A DNA stretch of 59,863 nucleotides, taken from assembly GCA_934630385.1 (NCBI GenBank), contig CAKTWE010000001.1, positions 1 through 59,863 on the forward strand, in the 5' to 3' direction. The first letter of the stretch is position 1; each line of letters begins with the position of its first letter. Position numbers and translations under genes: made by a program. Below, in pieces: positions 52,732 through 59,863 of the stretch. The stretch comes from an uncultured Collinsella sp. (GTDB taxonomy: Bacteria > Actinomycetota > Coriobacteriia > Coriobacteriales > Coriobacteriaceae). The notes below the pieces were generated by a model, which saw only the letters and a program-made list of their open reading frames with translations, was not told where the DNA came from and ran no database searches.

Positions 52732-53445
52732 ATGGCAGAGCCGATGCTTTCCGTCTACAACATCAACGTCTGGTACGGCGCCATCCACGCCATCAAGGAC
52801 ATCTCCTTTAACGTTAACGAGGGCGAGATCGTGGCTCTGATCGGCGCGAACGGCGCTGGCAAGTCCACAACGCTCAAGACCGTCTCGGGCCTGCTGCGCT
52901 CCAAGACCGGCTCCATCAAGTTTATGGGCGAGGACATTACCCATACGCCCGCCGATAAGCTGGTTGGTAAGGGACTGGCTCAGGTTCCCGAGGGACGTCG
53001 CGCCTTTTTGCAGATGACGGTTGAGGAGAACCTGGAGATGGGCGCCTATACGCAGCCCAAGTCCACGGTGGCTCCGGGCCTTGAGCGCGTCTACGAGCAG
53101 TTCCCGCGCCTGAAGGAGCGCCGTCGCCAGGTCGCCGGCACCCTTTCGGGCGGCGAGCAGCAGATGCTCGTTATGGGCCGCGCCCTTATGAGTAACCCCA
53201 AACTGCTTATGCTCGACGAACCTTCCATGGGTCTGGCACCGATTCTGATCGAACAGATCTTCCAGATTGTCGAGGACCTGCACAAGGCCGGCACCACGGT
53301 GCTTCTGGTCGAGCAAAACGCGCAGATGGCGCTTTCCATCGCCACACGCGGTTACGTGCTCGAGACCGGCAAGATCACCATGACCGGCACCGGCCAAGAG
53401 CTCCTGCACGACGATAACGTCCGCAAAGCCTACCTCGGAGGCTAG
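52732..53445 (+). CDS. livF: Branched-chain amino-acid ABC transporter ATPase LivF
   Basis: 237 residues, starting on the base after the livG stop. Walker A GANGAGKST, LSGGEQQMLVMGRAL (signature), LMLDEPSMGLAP (Walker B) and VEQNAQMAL (H-loop replaced by Gln, as is common for LivF). Last gene of the five-component uptake system. Confidence 0.95.
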   Translation: MAEPMLSVYNINVWYGAIHAIKDISFNVNEGEIVALIGANGAGKSTTLKTVSGLLRSKTGSIKFMGEDITHTPADKLVGKGLAQVPEGRRAFLQMTVEENLEMGAYTQPKSTVAPGLERVYEQFPRLKERRRQVAGTLSGGEQQMLVMGRALMSNPKLLMLDEPSMGLAPILIEQIFQIVEDLHKAGTTVLLVEQNAQMALSIATRGYVLETGKITMTGTGQELLHDDNVRKAYLGG

Positions 53446-53449
53446 ATGG

Positions 53450-53559
53450 TTACGGCGTTTTACCAAACGCCGTAATCAGCCGACGCTGCAAGCCCGCCAG
53501 GGCGGCAATCTGCCTTTCAACTTCGGCGGCATGACCAGAAGGTCAATGCCGCCTTGTTT
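53450..53559 (+). terminator. Two terminator-like hairpins after livF
   Basis: First, an 11-bp stem (53450-53460/53465-53475) without a T-tract. Second, GGCGGCAT/ATGCCGCC with inner GACC/GGTC (53525-53553) followed by TTGTTT (53554-53559), which suits a terminator for the liv operon. The right half of the second merges with the repeat below. Confidence 0.7.
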
Positions 53560-53712
53560 CAAGGCACCTTGCTCGCTCTGGCGGGCTTTCGCTGTCGTTG
53601 TCAAAACATCGACGTTGTGGCAGATGCCAACGACTACCCCTTTAAGTTGCGGTGGAATAGGGACTAAATGGGAGCCTCAGAGGCCAAAAGAGTCCCTATT
53701 CCACCGCAACTT
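53541..53712. repeat. Mosaic intergenic repeat, copy B, with 22-bp palindromic arms
   Basis: 53568-53616 matches 29-77 at about 80%. CAACGACTAC (53628-53637) also matches 191-200, and six bases later comes a 22-bp perfect inverted repeat (53644-53665 and 53691-53712) beginning AAGTTGCGG and ending AGGGACT, with inner GCCTC/GAGGC. Copy A has a palindrome of different sequence at the equivalent place, so the palindromic form, not the sequence, is kept. The spacer 53446-53770 has no gene. Confidence 0.7.
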
Positions 53713-53770
53713 CATGGGGGTGTGTGACAATGCCCGTCGGAAAACATCTGCTGTCTTTGGGGGTCTATCT

Positions 53771-54448
53771 ATGCTGTACGAGTTTTGTGCCGAGAACTTT
53801 GAGCGTGTGCCGGCGGCTATCGATGCCGGTGCTAAGCGCATCGAGTTGTGCGACAACCTTGCCGTCGGTGGTACCACGCCCTCGGCCGGCGTTATCAGCA
53901 CTACGGTCAGCTATGCTCACGAGCATGACGCGCGAGTGATGTGCATGATTCGCCCGCGTGGCGGTGACTTTCACTACAACCAGGACGAGCTGCGCATGAT
54001 GGAGATGGACTTGGGTCTTGCCGTGAGCGCCGGCGTTGACGGCCTGGTCTTTGGCTGCTGCAAGCCCTGTGCCGGCGGCTGGGCGCTCGACGAGCTCACC
54101 CTCGGCGCCCTCGTGATGGCTACGGGCTGCGCGACCGAGGAGTGCAAGCGCGGGGCCATCGATATCACCTTCCACATGGCCTTTGACCAGCTCTCGCTCG
54201 AGGCTCAGCTCGATGCCATTGACACACTCGCCGACTGCGGCATCACGCGCATCCTGACGCATGGTGGTGCTGCCGGAACGCCGATCGAGGACAACCTGGA
54301 GCACCTGTCGCGTCTTGTCGAGTATGCGGGCGACCGCCTGACCATTCTTCCCGGTGGCGGCATTTCCACGGCCAATCGCGATACCGTGGCGGCGGCACTG
54401 GGCGTCTCCGAACTCCATGGCACCAAGATCGTGCCGCTGGAGGTATAA
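53771..54448 (+). CDS. cutC: CutC-family protein
   Basis: 225 residues with an alpha/beta barrel: FCAENFERVPAAIDAGAKRIELCDNLAVGGTTPSAG, MIRPRGGDFHY, VFGCCKP, ITFHMAFDQ, ILTHGGAAGTPIEDN and ILPGGGIS. CutC was named for copper tolerance, although its molecular role is uncertain. GGGGGT stands before the ATG at 53771. The frame runs open into the repeat upstream, which is not coding. The next gene begins four bases after the stop. Confidence 0.92.
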   Translation: MLYEFCAENFERVPAAIDAGAKRIELCDNLAVGGTTPSAGVISTTVSYAHEHDARVMCMIRPRGGDFHYNQDELRMMEMDLGLAVSAGVDGLVFGCCKPCAGGWALDELTLGALVMATGCATEECKRGAIDITFHMAFDQLSLEAQLDAIDTLADCGITRILTHGGAAGTPIEDNLEHLSRLVEYAGDRLTILPGGGISTANRDTVAAALGVSELHGTKIVPLEV

Positions 54449-54451
54449 CCC

Positions 54452-55249
54452 GTGGCGCTGGTATTTGACGTTCAGCAGGCGAGCGGTAAGCCCGACGATA
54501 ATCGTCGCCCTGGCACCGCGTGCCCCTTTTGTGACACGGAGGGGCTCGCCAACATCATCCAGCGCGATGGTGACTGCATCTGGCTCGAGAATAGGTTCAA
54601 GACCTTGCGCGCCACCCGTCAAACCGTGTTGATTGAATCGGCAGATCACGATGCCGACTTGGTGACCTATGAGCCGGATGAACTCCACCATGTGATGCGG
54701 TTTGCTCTGGGCTGTTGGCAGCAGATGATCGATTCCCAGCAGTACCGCAGTGTACTCATGTACAAGAACAAAGGCCCGCTTTCGGGTGGCAGCCTCGTCC
54801 ATCCGCACATGCAGATTGTGGGCTTGGAACAGGAGGACGGCTATGCGGCGCTGACCTCAGCCAATTTTGAAGGCATCGATGTTTGGCGGCGGGGGAGAAT
54901 CTCAGTCAACATATCAACCGAGCCGATCATGGGGTTCTTTGAGGTCAACGTCTCGGCTCCACAGGGAATCGCCGCCAGCGACGACGCCCGCGACCAAGCC
55001 GAAGCGGACCTGTTTGCCGATGCGATTCAGGTGGCCCTGCGCTATATCCTGCACGAGCACCACGGCGGTCGCGCGGAGTCGTACAACTTGTTCTTCTACC
55101 ACATGGACGGCCGGACCATTGCCAAGGCGCTGCCGCGTTGGGTGGTATCGCCCTACTTCGTGGGCTATCGTCTGGCCCAGGTCAATGCCGAGACCACGCT
55201 CGATATCGATGCTGAGCGCCTACGCGCGCATCTGGAAACGCTCGTATAG
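54452..55249 (+). CDS. DUF4931 HIT-fold protein (galactose-1-phosphate uridylyltransferase-like)
   Basis: 265 residues from a GTG with GGAGGT eight bases before it, tightly coupled to cutC. Has a possible zinc site CPFC (24-27), an MYKNKGPLSGGSLVHPHMQI core with the His117-X-His119 pair of HIT/GalT-type nucleotidyl transferases, and a second region rich in ESYNLFFYHMDG. It is shorter than true GalT and likely acts on an unknown nucleotide- or phosphate-containing substrate. Confidence 0.75.
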   Translation: MALVFDVQQASGKPDDNRRPGTACPFCDTEGLANIIQRDGDCIWLENRFKTLRATRQTVLIESADHDADLVTYEPDELHHVMRFALGCWQQMIDSQQYRSVLMYKNKGPLSGGSLVHPHMQIVGLEQEDGYAALTSANFEGIDVWRRGRISVNISTEPIMGFFEVNVSAPQGIAASDDARDQAEADLFADAIQVALRYILHEHHGGRAESYNLFFYHMDGRTIAKALPRWVVSPYFVGYRLAQVNAETTLDIDAERLRAHLETLV

Positions 55250-55279
55250 CAAGGCGAGCGCCTGCGAAAAGTGCGCTGC

Positions 55280-56278
55280 CTAGCGTGCCATCGCGTCGCG
55301 CCCGGCCTTGACCCGCTTGCGCTGTTTGGCGCGCTCCTCGCCGGTTAGGCGCTCAAAGAGGTGCCCGATAATCGAGGCCAGCACCTGCTGAAACAGCGTT
55401 CCGCACATGACGGGGAACACGACCTCGCCGGGAAAATACTGCGTGGCGATGACGGCGCCCGAAGAGATGTTGCGCATGCCGCAGGTAAAGCACATGGTGG
55501 TCGTCTCGCTATATGGCAGATGCAGCGCACGGGCGACCAGAAAACCGACGACAAAGCCGCTGATGGCGAAGACCAAAATAAAGAGGGCGACTTCCAGGCG
55601 CTCCGTGTTCATGTGTAGCACGTAGTCGCTCATGGCGGTGGAGTTGGACGCGATGACACCCATCATCATGAACTTGCAGGCGGGCGAGAGCGCGGGGGAG
55701 AGTTTCTCGTGTCCCCATCCGCGCGTGAGCTCGTTGATCACGATGCCGAGCACGGCGGGGATGGCGATCATAAAGGCCATGTTCTGCATCATGCTCGGCA
55801 CGTCGATCGAGACGGTGGCGCCCAGCAGGAGCTTGAGCGTGAGCGGAATCGTCACAGGTGAGATGACCGAGGACGTCAGGATGATGGTGAGCGCGAGCGG
55901 GCCGTTGCCGCCAAACATGCTAATCCACATAAAGGCGGTGACTGCCACGGGTACGCTGTACTCGAGCACGATGCCGCAGACAAGGTTGGGGTTGGAACCA
56001 AAGAACAGTGAGCTCATGGCATACGCCGCGATGGGGATGAGCACGGCCGAGACAAATAACGCCAAAATCAAATGTAGGGGACGGCGGAACACCTCGGCTA
56101 CCTGGTGAAAGGTGTTGCTGAGCGCACCTTGGAACGTCATAAAAGCAAACAGGGCGGGAACGATGGACTTGAGCACGCCGATCTGCTGGGGAAAGAGCAC
56201 GCCGAGCGTCACGCAAATCGGAACGATGACCTGCATGTGCCCCGCGAGAAACTTGCCCAGTCCAACCCATTGCTTCAT
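55280..56278 (-). CDS. BASS-family (bile acid:sodium symporter-like) transporter
   Basis: 332 residues with nine or ten hydrophobic helices; CGIVLEYSVPVAVTAFMWISMF and FTCGMRNISSGAVIATQYFPGEV are the diagnostic segments of the family, including the GMRN crossover region. Members move bile acids, organic anions or pantoate-like acids with sodium. In gut Coriobacteriia bile acid is a reasonable guess but not shown. It converges with the DUF4931 gene. Confidence 0.85.
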   Translation of the reverse strand: MKQWVGLGKFLAGHMQVIVPICVTLGVLFPQQIGVLKSIVPALFAFMTFQGALSNTFHQVAEVFRRPLHLILALFVSAVLIPIAAYAMSSLFFGSNPNLVCGIVLEYSVPVAVTAFMWISMFGGNGPLALTIILTSSVISPVTIPLTLKLLLGATVSIDVPSMMQNMAFMIAIPAVLGIVINELTRGWGHEKLSPALSPACKFMMMGVIASNSTAMSDYVLHMNTERLEVALFILVFAISGFVVGFLVARALHLPYSETTTMCFTCGMRNISSGAVIATQYFPGEVVFPVMCGTLFQQVLASIIGHLFERLTGEERAKQRKRVKAGRDAMAR

Positions 56279-56502
56279 ATGCTCTTGTGACTCCCTTTGC
56301 TCGTGAATCCGTTTTGAATGGATATGCTAGACGCTCGCATGCGTCCGTGCGTCAGAAACGCTCGATTATTTCGAGGCTATTACCGGCATCGTTTACCGAA
56401 ACCGCGGCGTGCTGCGGCGATTTGCGTCCGTGCTGCACGGTATAATAAATCCGTTCAACAGATCTGCCTGCCGAAGCGGGCATACACAGAGGACTCATCG
56501 CT

Positions 56503-56568
56503 ATGAACCGTGAGAGGTATCGCGGCGACCTGCCCCTATCGGGGGTGGGCGCCTATGTCATCGCTTAA
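56503..56568 (+). CDS. Possible 21-codon leader ORF overlapping the RecJ start
   Basis: Reads MNRERYRGDLPLSGVGAYVIA, ATG to TAA, with GAGGA ten bases upstream. It ends 14 bases inside the recJ frame, so ribosomes finishing it are placed on the recJ start. It may be a coupling peptide or chance; the composition is not unusual. Confidence 0.35.
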   Translation: MNRERYRGDLPLSGVGAYVIA

Positions 56569-59500
56569 GACGACGCATCGCTGGGCGGTCGCTCGGCAAA
56601 ACCCCGAGCTCGAAAAGGAGCTTTCGGCTGGCCTGGGCATACCCGGGTTGGTGGCGCGCATTATGGTTGCGCACGGCATTACATCCATCGAGGAAGGCCA
56701 GCTGTTTTTGACGCCTTCGCTCGATCGCGACTGGGCCGACCCACTCATTATTCCGGGCATGGCGGTCGTTGCCGACCGCGTCGAGCGCGCTATTCGCAAC
56801 CACGAGCACATCGCGGTCTTTGGCGATTTTGACGTTGACGGCATTACGTCGACTTGTCTGTTGACCGAGGCGCTACGTTCGTTTGGCGCCAACGTCACGC
56901 CGTTTATTCCGCATCGCTTTGACGAGGGCTACGGCCTGTCGCGTGCGGCGCTCGATCGCGTCAACGAGCTCGCCCAACCCAACCTGATCGTGACCGTCGA
57001 TAACGGCATTGCCGCCAAGGAGGAGGTCTCCTATCTGGAGAGCCTGGGGATCGATTTGGTGGTCACGGACCATCACGAGCCGTCCGACCAGGTGCCGCAG
57101 GGCGTGCCCCTGACCGACCCCAAACTCGAGGACGAGGGTCCCTCGCGCGAGCTTGCCGGTGCCGGCGTGGCGCTCAAGCTGGTGCAGGTCCTGGGCGAGC
57201 GTTTGGGCAAGCCGTCGTATTGGCGTTCGCTGATAGAGGTCGCGGCGCTGGGCACCGTGTCCGACATGATGCCGCTCACGCCCGAGAATCGCGCGCTGGT
57301 TGCCGAGGGCATCCAGCAGATGCGCGTGACGGCCCGTCCCGGCTATATCGCGCTTGCCGCGCTCGCCAAGGCCGACCTCTCTTGCATTACGGCCGACGGC
57401 CTGTCGTTTTCGCTCATCCCCCGTTTAAACGCTGCCGGCCGCATGGCCGATCCCAAGCTGGCGCTCGACCTGCTGCTTGCCCGCAATCCTATCGAGGCAA
57501 GCGCGCTGGCGGCCGAGCTCGAGGAGATCAACCGTCAGCGCCGCGAGATCGAGGCGGAGCTCACACGCGACGCCATGGCAAAGGTCGAGGAGACTTATGA
57601 CGGCGGGCGCGCAATCGTCGTGGGTGGCGAGGGCTGGCACGAGGGCGTCAAGGGTATCGTAGCGAGCCGCCTGACCAACCGTTATCACGTGACGGCGCTG
57701 CTCTTCTCGATCGAAGACGGTATCGCTCGCGGTTCGGGTCGCTCGGTGGGCAAGGTCAACCTGTTCGACGCCGTAGAACGCTGCTCCGATCTGCTGATTC
57801 GTCGCGGCGGACATGCAGGCGCGGTGGGCGTGACCATCGAGGCGTCCAAGCTCGACGAGTTCCGTCGTCGTCTTTCCGCCGTGCTGTCCGAGCTTCCCGC
57901 CGAGGACTTTGAGGACACCGACGAGGTTGCCGCCACTGTCGACCTCTCCGAGCTGAATATTGAGACCATCGAGCAGATTTCCCGTCTTGAGCCGTTTGGC
58001 CAGGGCAACAAGGTGCCGCTGTTGGCGGCCGAGGGCGTGACAATGTGCGATCGCGCCGTGGTGGGCAAAACCGGCGAGCACATGCGCTTCGTGGCGACCG
58101 ATGGCGCCGCGAGTGTGCCGGCCATTATGTTCCGCGTGCCGCAGATCGATAGGCTCATCAATTGCGATAGCGCTGTCGATTTGGTGTTCGAGGCCGTGGC
58201 CGAGCATTGGCAAGGTCGCGTAAAGCCCAAGCTCATGATCAAGGATGTCTTGGTCCGTGATACCACGGCGCCCAGCGTTGACGACCCGGCATGTGAGCTT
58301 CGCCGCGGCGTGGAGCCTGCGGACGCTGGTCTTCGTCTGGAGTCCCGCAAGCGCCAAACGCTCGCCCAGCTTTCCTATACCGAGCTGACGCGCTCGCTTA
58401 TCCATAGCTTTATCGGCTCGAACCAGCCGCACCGCGCGCAGGTCGAGGCGCTTGATGCCCTGGCCGATCACCAAAGTGTTCTGGCCGTTATGGGAACGGG
58501 CCGCGGCAAGTCTCTTATCTTCCATGTACATGCCGCGCGCGAGGCGGTCCTTCGCGGGCGTGCGAGCATCTTTGTCTATCCGCTGCGCGCGCTCGTTGCC
58601 GACCAGGCCTATCACCTCTCGTCGACGATGGCCGCGCTCGGCATTGGCGTCGGCGTGCTGACCGGCGAGACCGTGGAAGCAGCGCGCGATGACGTGTTTG
58701 CCGGCCTGGCTTCGGGCCGCACCGGCATCGTGCTCACGACGCCTGAGTTCCTGTCTATTCACCGCGACCGCTTTGCGCGCTCGGGGCGTATCGGATTTGT
58801 CGTTATTGACGAGGCGCACCATGCCGGTCTTGCCAAGGGCGGCGACCGAAGCGCATACCTCGACATGCCCGATATCCTCAAGGCCCTGGGCGATCCGGTC
58901 GTTCTGGCCACGACTGCCACCGCAACGGCTCCGGTCGTGGCGGAGCTTGCCCGCGTGCTGCCGATTACCCGTACGGTGGTCGACGAGACCGTGCGCGAGA
59001 ACTTGCGGCTCGAGGACGACCGCGATCTTGCGAGCCGCGAAAACCGCCTGGTGTCTATCGTCGCGACGGGGGAGAAGACCGTCATCTACGTCAACTCGCG
59101 TGATCAGTCCGTGGCGCTTGCCAAGACGCTACGCAAACGCGTTCCCGACTACGCGTCGCATATCGCCTTTTACAACGCGGGCCTTACGCGCACTGACCGC
59201 CATCGCGTAGAGGAGGCGTTTCGTGACGGATGCCTCAGCTGCATCGTCTCGACCTCTGCCTTTGGCGAGGGCGTCAACCTTCCCGATATTCGCCATGTCG
59301 TGCTCTATCACATGCCGTTTGGCGCGATTGAGTTTAACCAGATGAGTGGCCGCGCCGGTCGCGATGGACAGCCCGCCGTGATTCACCTGCTCTATTCGTC
59401 GCGCGACGCCCGCATTAACGAGCGCCTACTCGACTGCTATGCGCCTGAGCGCGACGAGCTCGTCACGCTCTATCGCGCGCTGCAAACCATGTGGCGCTCC

Positions 59501-59842
59501 AACCGCGGCAAGACCGGGGACGATTCCTTTAGCGCGAGCGATATCGACATCGCGCAGATGTGCCTTGCCATCGATGCTCGCACGCCGGTCGACGAGCGCT
59601 CGGTGGAAAGTGGCCTGGGAATCTTCGAAGAGCTTGGCTTCTGTCGCGTTTCGGGGTTTGACGACACCCGTCGCATCGCGATGGCCGAAAACCCCGGCCG
59701 TGTGCAATTGAGCAGGTCAATTCGCTATTTGGAGGGCTTGCGTTCGCGCATGGAGTTCTTGGCTTTCCGGAGCTGGGCGCTCGATTCGTGCGCTTCTGAT
59801 ATGCTAGCCAAAGTTAACCGCCCGATCGTACCGCGGGCCTAG
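56555..59842 (+). CDS. recJ: RecJ single-strand exonuclease fused to a RecQ-like superfamily II helicase
   Basis: 1095 residues from ATG 56555 (GGGGGTGG eight bases before it; a GTG at 56510 is in frame). The first half is RecJ: DFDVDG (91-96), TVDNGIA, TDHHE (171-175), LIPRLNAAGRM and a GGHAGAVGVT DHHA1 segment, with its OB-fold region. A linker of about 25 residues follows, then a complete helicase: MGTGRGKS (Lys652), YPLRALVADQ, DEAHHAG (Asp752), TTATATAP, SAFGEGVNLPD and QMSGRAGRDG. RecJ digests single-stranded DNA 5' to 3'; RecQ unwinds duplex DNA. Joined, they form a covalent resection machine. Both active sites look intact. Confidence 0.92.
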   Translation: MSSLKTTHRWAVARQNPELEKELSAGLGIPGLVARIMVAHGITSIEEGQLFLTPSLDRDWADPLIIPGMAVVADRVERAIRNHEHIAVFGDFDVDGITSTCLLTEALRSFGANVTPFIPHRFDEGYGLSRAALDRVNELAQPNLIVTVDNGIAAKEEVSYLESLGIDLVVTDHHEPSDQVPQGVPLTDPKLEDEGPSRELAGAGVALKLVQVLGERLGKPSYWRSLIEVAALGTVSDMMPLTPENRALVAEGIQQMRVTARPGYIALAALAKADLSCITADGLSFSLIPRLNAAGRMADPKLALDLLLARNPIEASALAAELEEINRQRREIEAELTRDAMAKVEETYDGGRAIVVGGEGWHEGVKGIVASRLTNRYHVTALLFSIEDGIARGSGRSVGKVNLFDAVERCSDLLIRRGGHAGAVGVTIEASKLDEFRRRLSAVLSELPAEDFEDTDEVAATVDLSELNIETIEQISRLEPFGQGNKVPLLAAEGVTMCDRAVVGKTGEHMRFVATDGAASVPAIMFRVPQIDRLINCDSAVDLVFEAVAEHWQGRVKPKLMIKDVLVRDTTAPSVDDPACELRRGVEPADAGLRLESRKRQTLAQLSYTELTRSLIHSFIGSNQPHRAQVEALDALADHQSVLAVMGTGRGKSLIFHVHAAREAVLRGRASIFVYPLRALVADQAYHLSSTMAALGIGVGVLTGETVEAARDDVFAGLASGRTGIVLTTPEFLSIHRDRFARSGRIGFVVIDEAHHAGLAKGGDRSAYLDMPDILKALGDPVVLATTATATAPVVAELARVLPITRTVVDETVRENLRLEDDRDLASRENRLVSIVATGEKTVIYVNSRDQSVALAKTLRKRVPDYASHIAFYNAGLTRTDRHRVEEAFRDGCLSCIVSTSAFGEGVNLPDIRHVVLYHMPFGAIEFNQMSGRAGRDGQPAVIHLLYSSRDARINERLLDCYAPERDELVTLYRALQTMWRSNRGKTGDDSFSASDIDIAQMCLAIDARTPVDERSVESGLGIFEELGFCRVSGFDDTRRIAMAENPGRVQLSRSIRYLEGLRSRMEFLAFRSWALDSCASDMLAKVNRPIVPRA

Positions 59843-59857
59843 GGGAAGGGGACCTCG

Positions 59858-59863
59858 ATGGAT
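59858..59863 (+). CDS. Start of the next gene, cut by the window edge
   Basis: ATGGAT preceded by AGGGGAAGGGGA, a good ribosome site, 15 bases after the recJ stop. Probably the next gene of the same operon; nothing can be said about its product. Confidence 0.55.

Noticed and set aside
52024..53466. 480-codon minus-strand frame opposite livG/livF
   Set aside because: Low-complexity antisense translation; both ATPases have complete Walker and signature motifs.

Overview
The window reads as a chromosomal segment of a high-GC anaerobic actinobacterium of the class Coriobacteriia, most likely Collinsella. This is an inference from GC-rich coding, densely packed genes, strong AGGAGG-type ribosome sites with frequent GTG starts, a variant LAQTSD sorting-type signal, an electron-bifurcating lactate dehydrogenase/Etf operon, reverse rubrerythrin and a single-chain PurL. 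There is no rRNA or tRNA gene, phage, insertion sequence or CRISPR array that I can see.

Layout. 1-313: gene-free, mosaic repeat with a long palindrome. 0.3-3.4 kb: pdxT and pdxS (vitamin B6) divergent from a MocR/PdxR-type regulator. 3.4-10 kb: reverse rubrerythrin divergent from an iron alcohol dehydrogenase/aldehyde dehydrogenase operon, then a HIRAN protein, a small protein, a phosphoesterase and a DUF2130 protein. 10-19.7 kb: a DUF3516 helicase and an RNA-modification neighbourhood (trmB, a Trm9-like methyltransferase, a bacterial Elp3, a membrane-anchored spermidine-synthase-fold protein) interrupted by a membrane XRE regulator/DUF4097 pair. 19.7-25.3 kb: a three-gene cassette of TerB-N protein, DUF2791/BREX-type ATPase and Lhr-like helicase, a candidate defence or DNA-processing system. 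25.4-29.4 kb: a DUF554 membrane protein and a five-gene operon of small exported or anchored proteins. 29.7-33.3 kb: D-lactate dehydrogenase plus EtfB and ferredoxin-fused EtfA. 33.3-38.9 kb: HD hydrolase, AzlCD, KdgT permease, membrane diguanylate cyclase, EamA transporter. 38.9-46.9 kb: giant purL, Kef-type antiporter, SDR reductase, homoserine dehydrogenase. 47.1-53.4 kb: a branched-chain amino-acid ABC transporter with two tandem binding proteins followed by livHMGF. 53.4-56.3 kb: second copy of the mosaic repeat, cutC, a HIT/GalT-like DUF4931 gene and a BASS-family transporter. 56.5-59.8 kb: a RecJ exonuclease fused to a RecQ-like helicase; the next gene starts at the window edge.

How it works together. 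The visible metabolism is that of an anaerobe living on organic acids and amino acids: lactate oxidation coupled to ferredoxin, amino-acid uptake, own B6 and purine synthesis, and peroxide removal by rubrerythrin. The two most interesting systems are (i) the TerB-N/ATPase/Lhr-like helicase cassette and (ii) the co-location of Elp3 with a Trm9-like methyltransferase, which would be a bacterial route to 5-methoxycarbonylmethyl-uridine in the tRNA wobble position. A family of intergenic hairpins carrying GGGACAGG or long palindromic arms recurs through the window, including once inside the TerB cassette.
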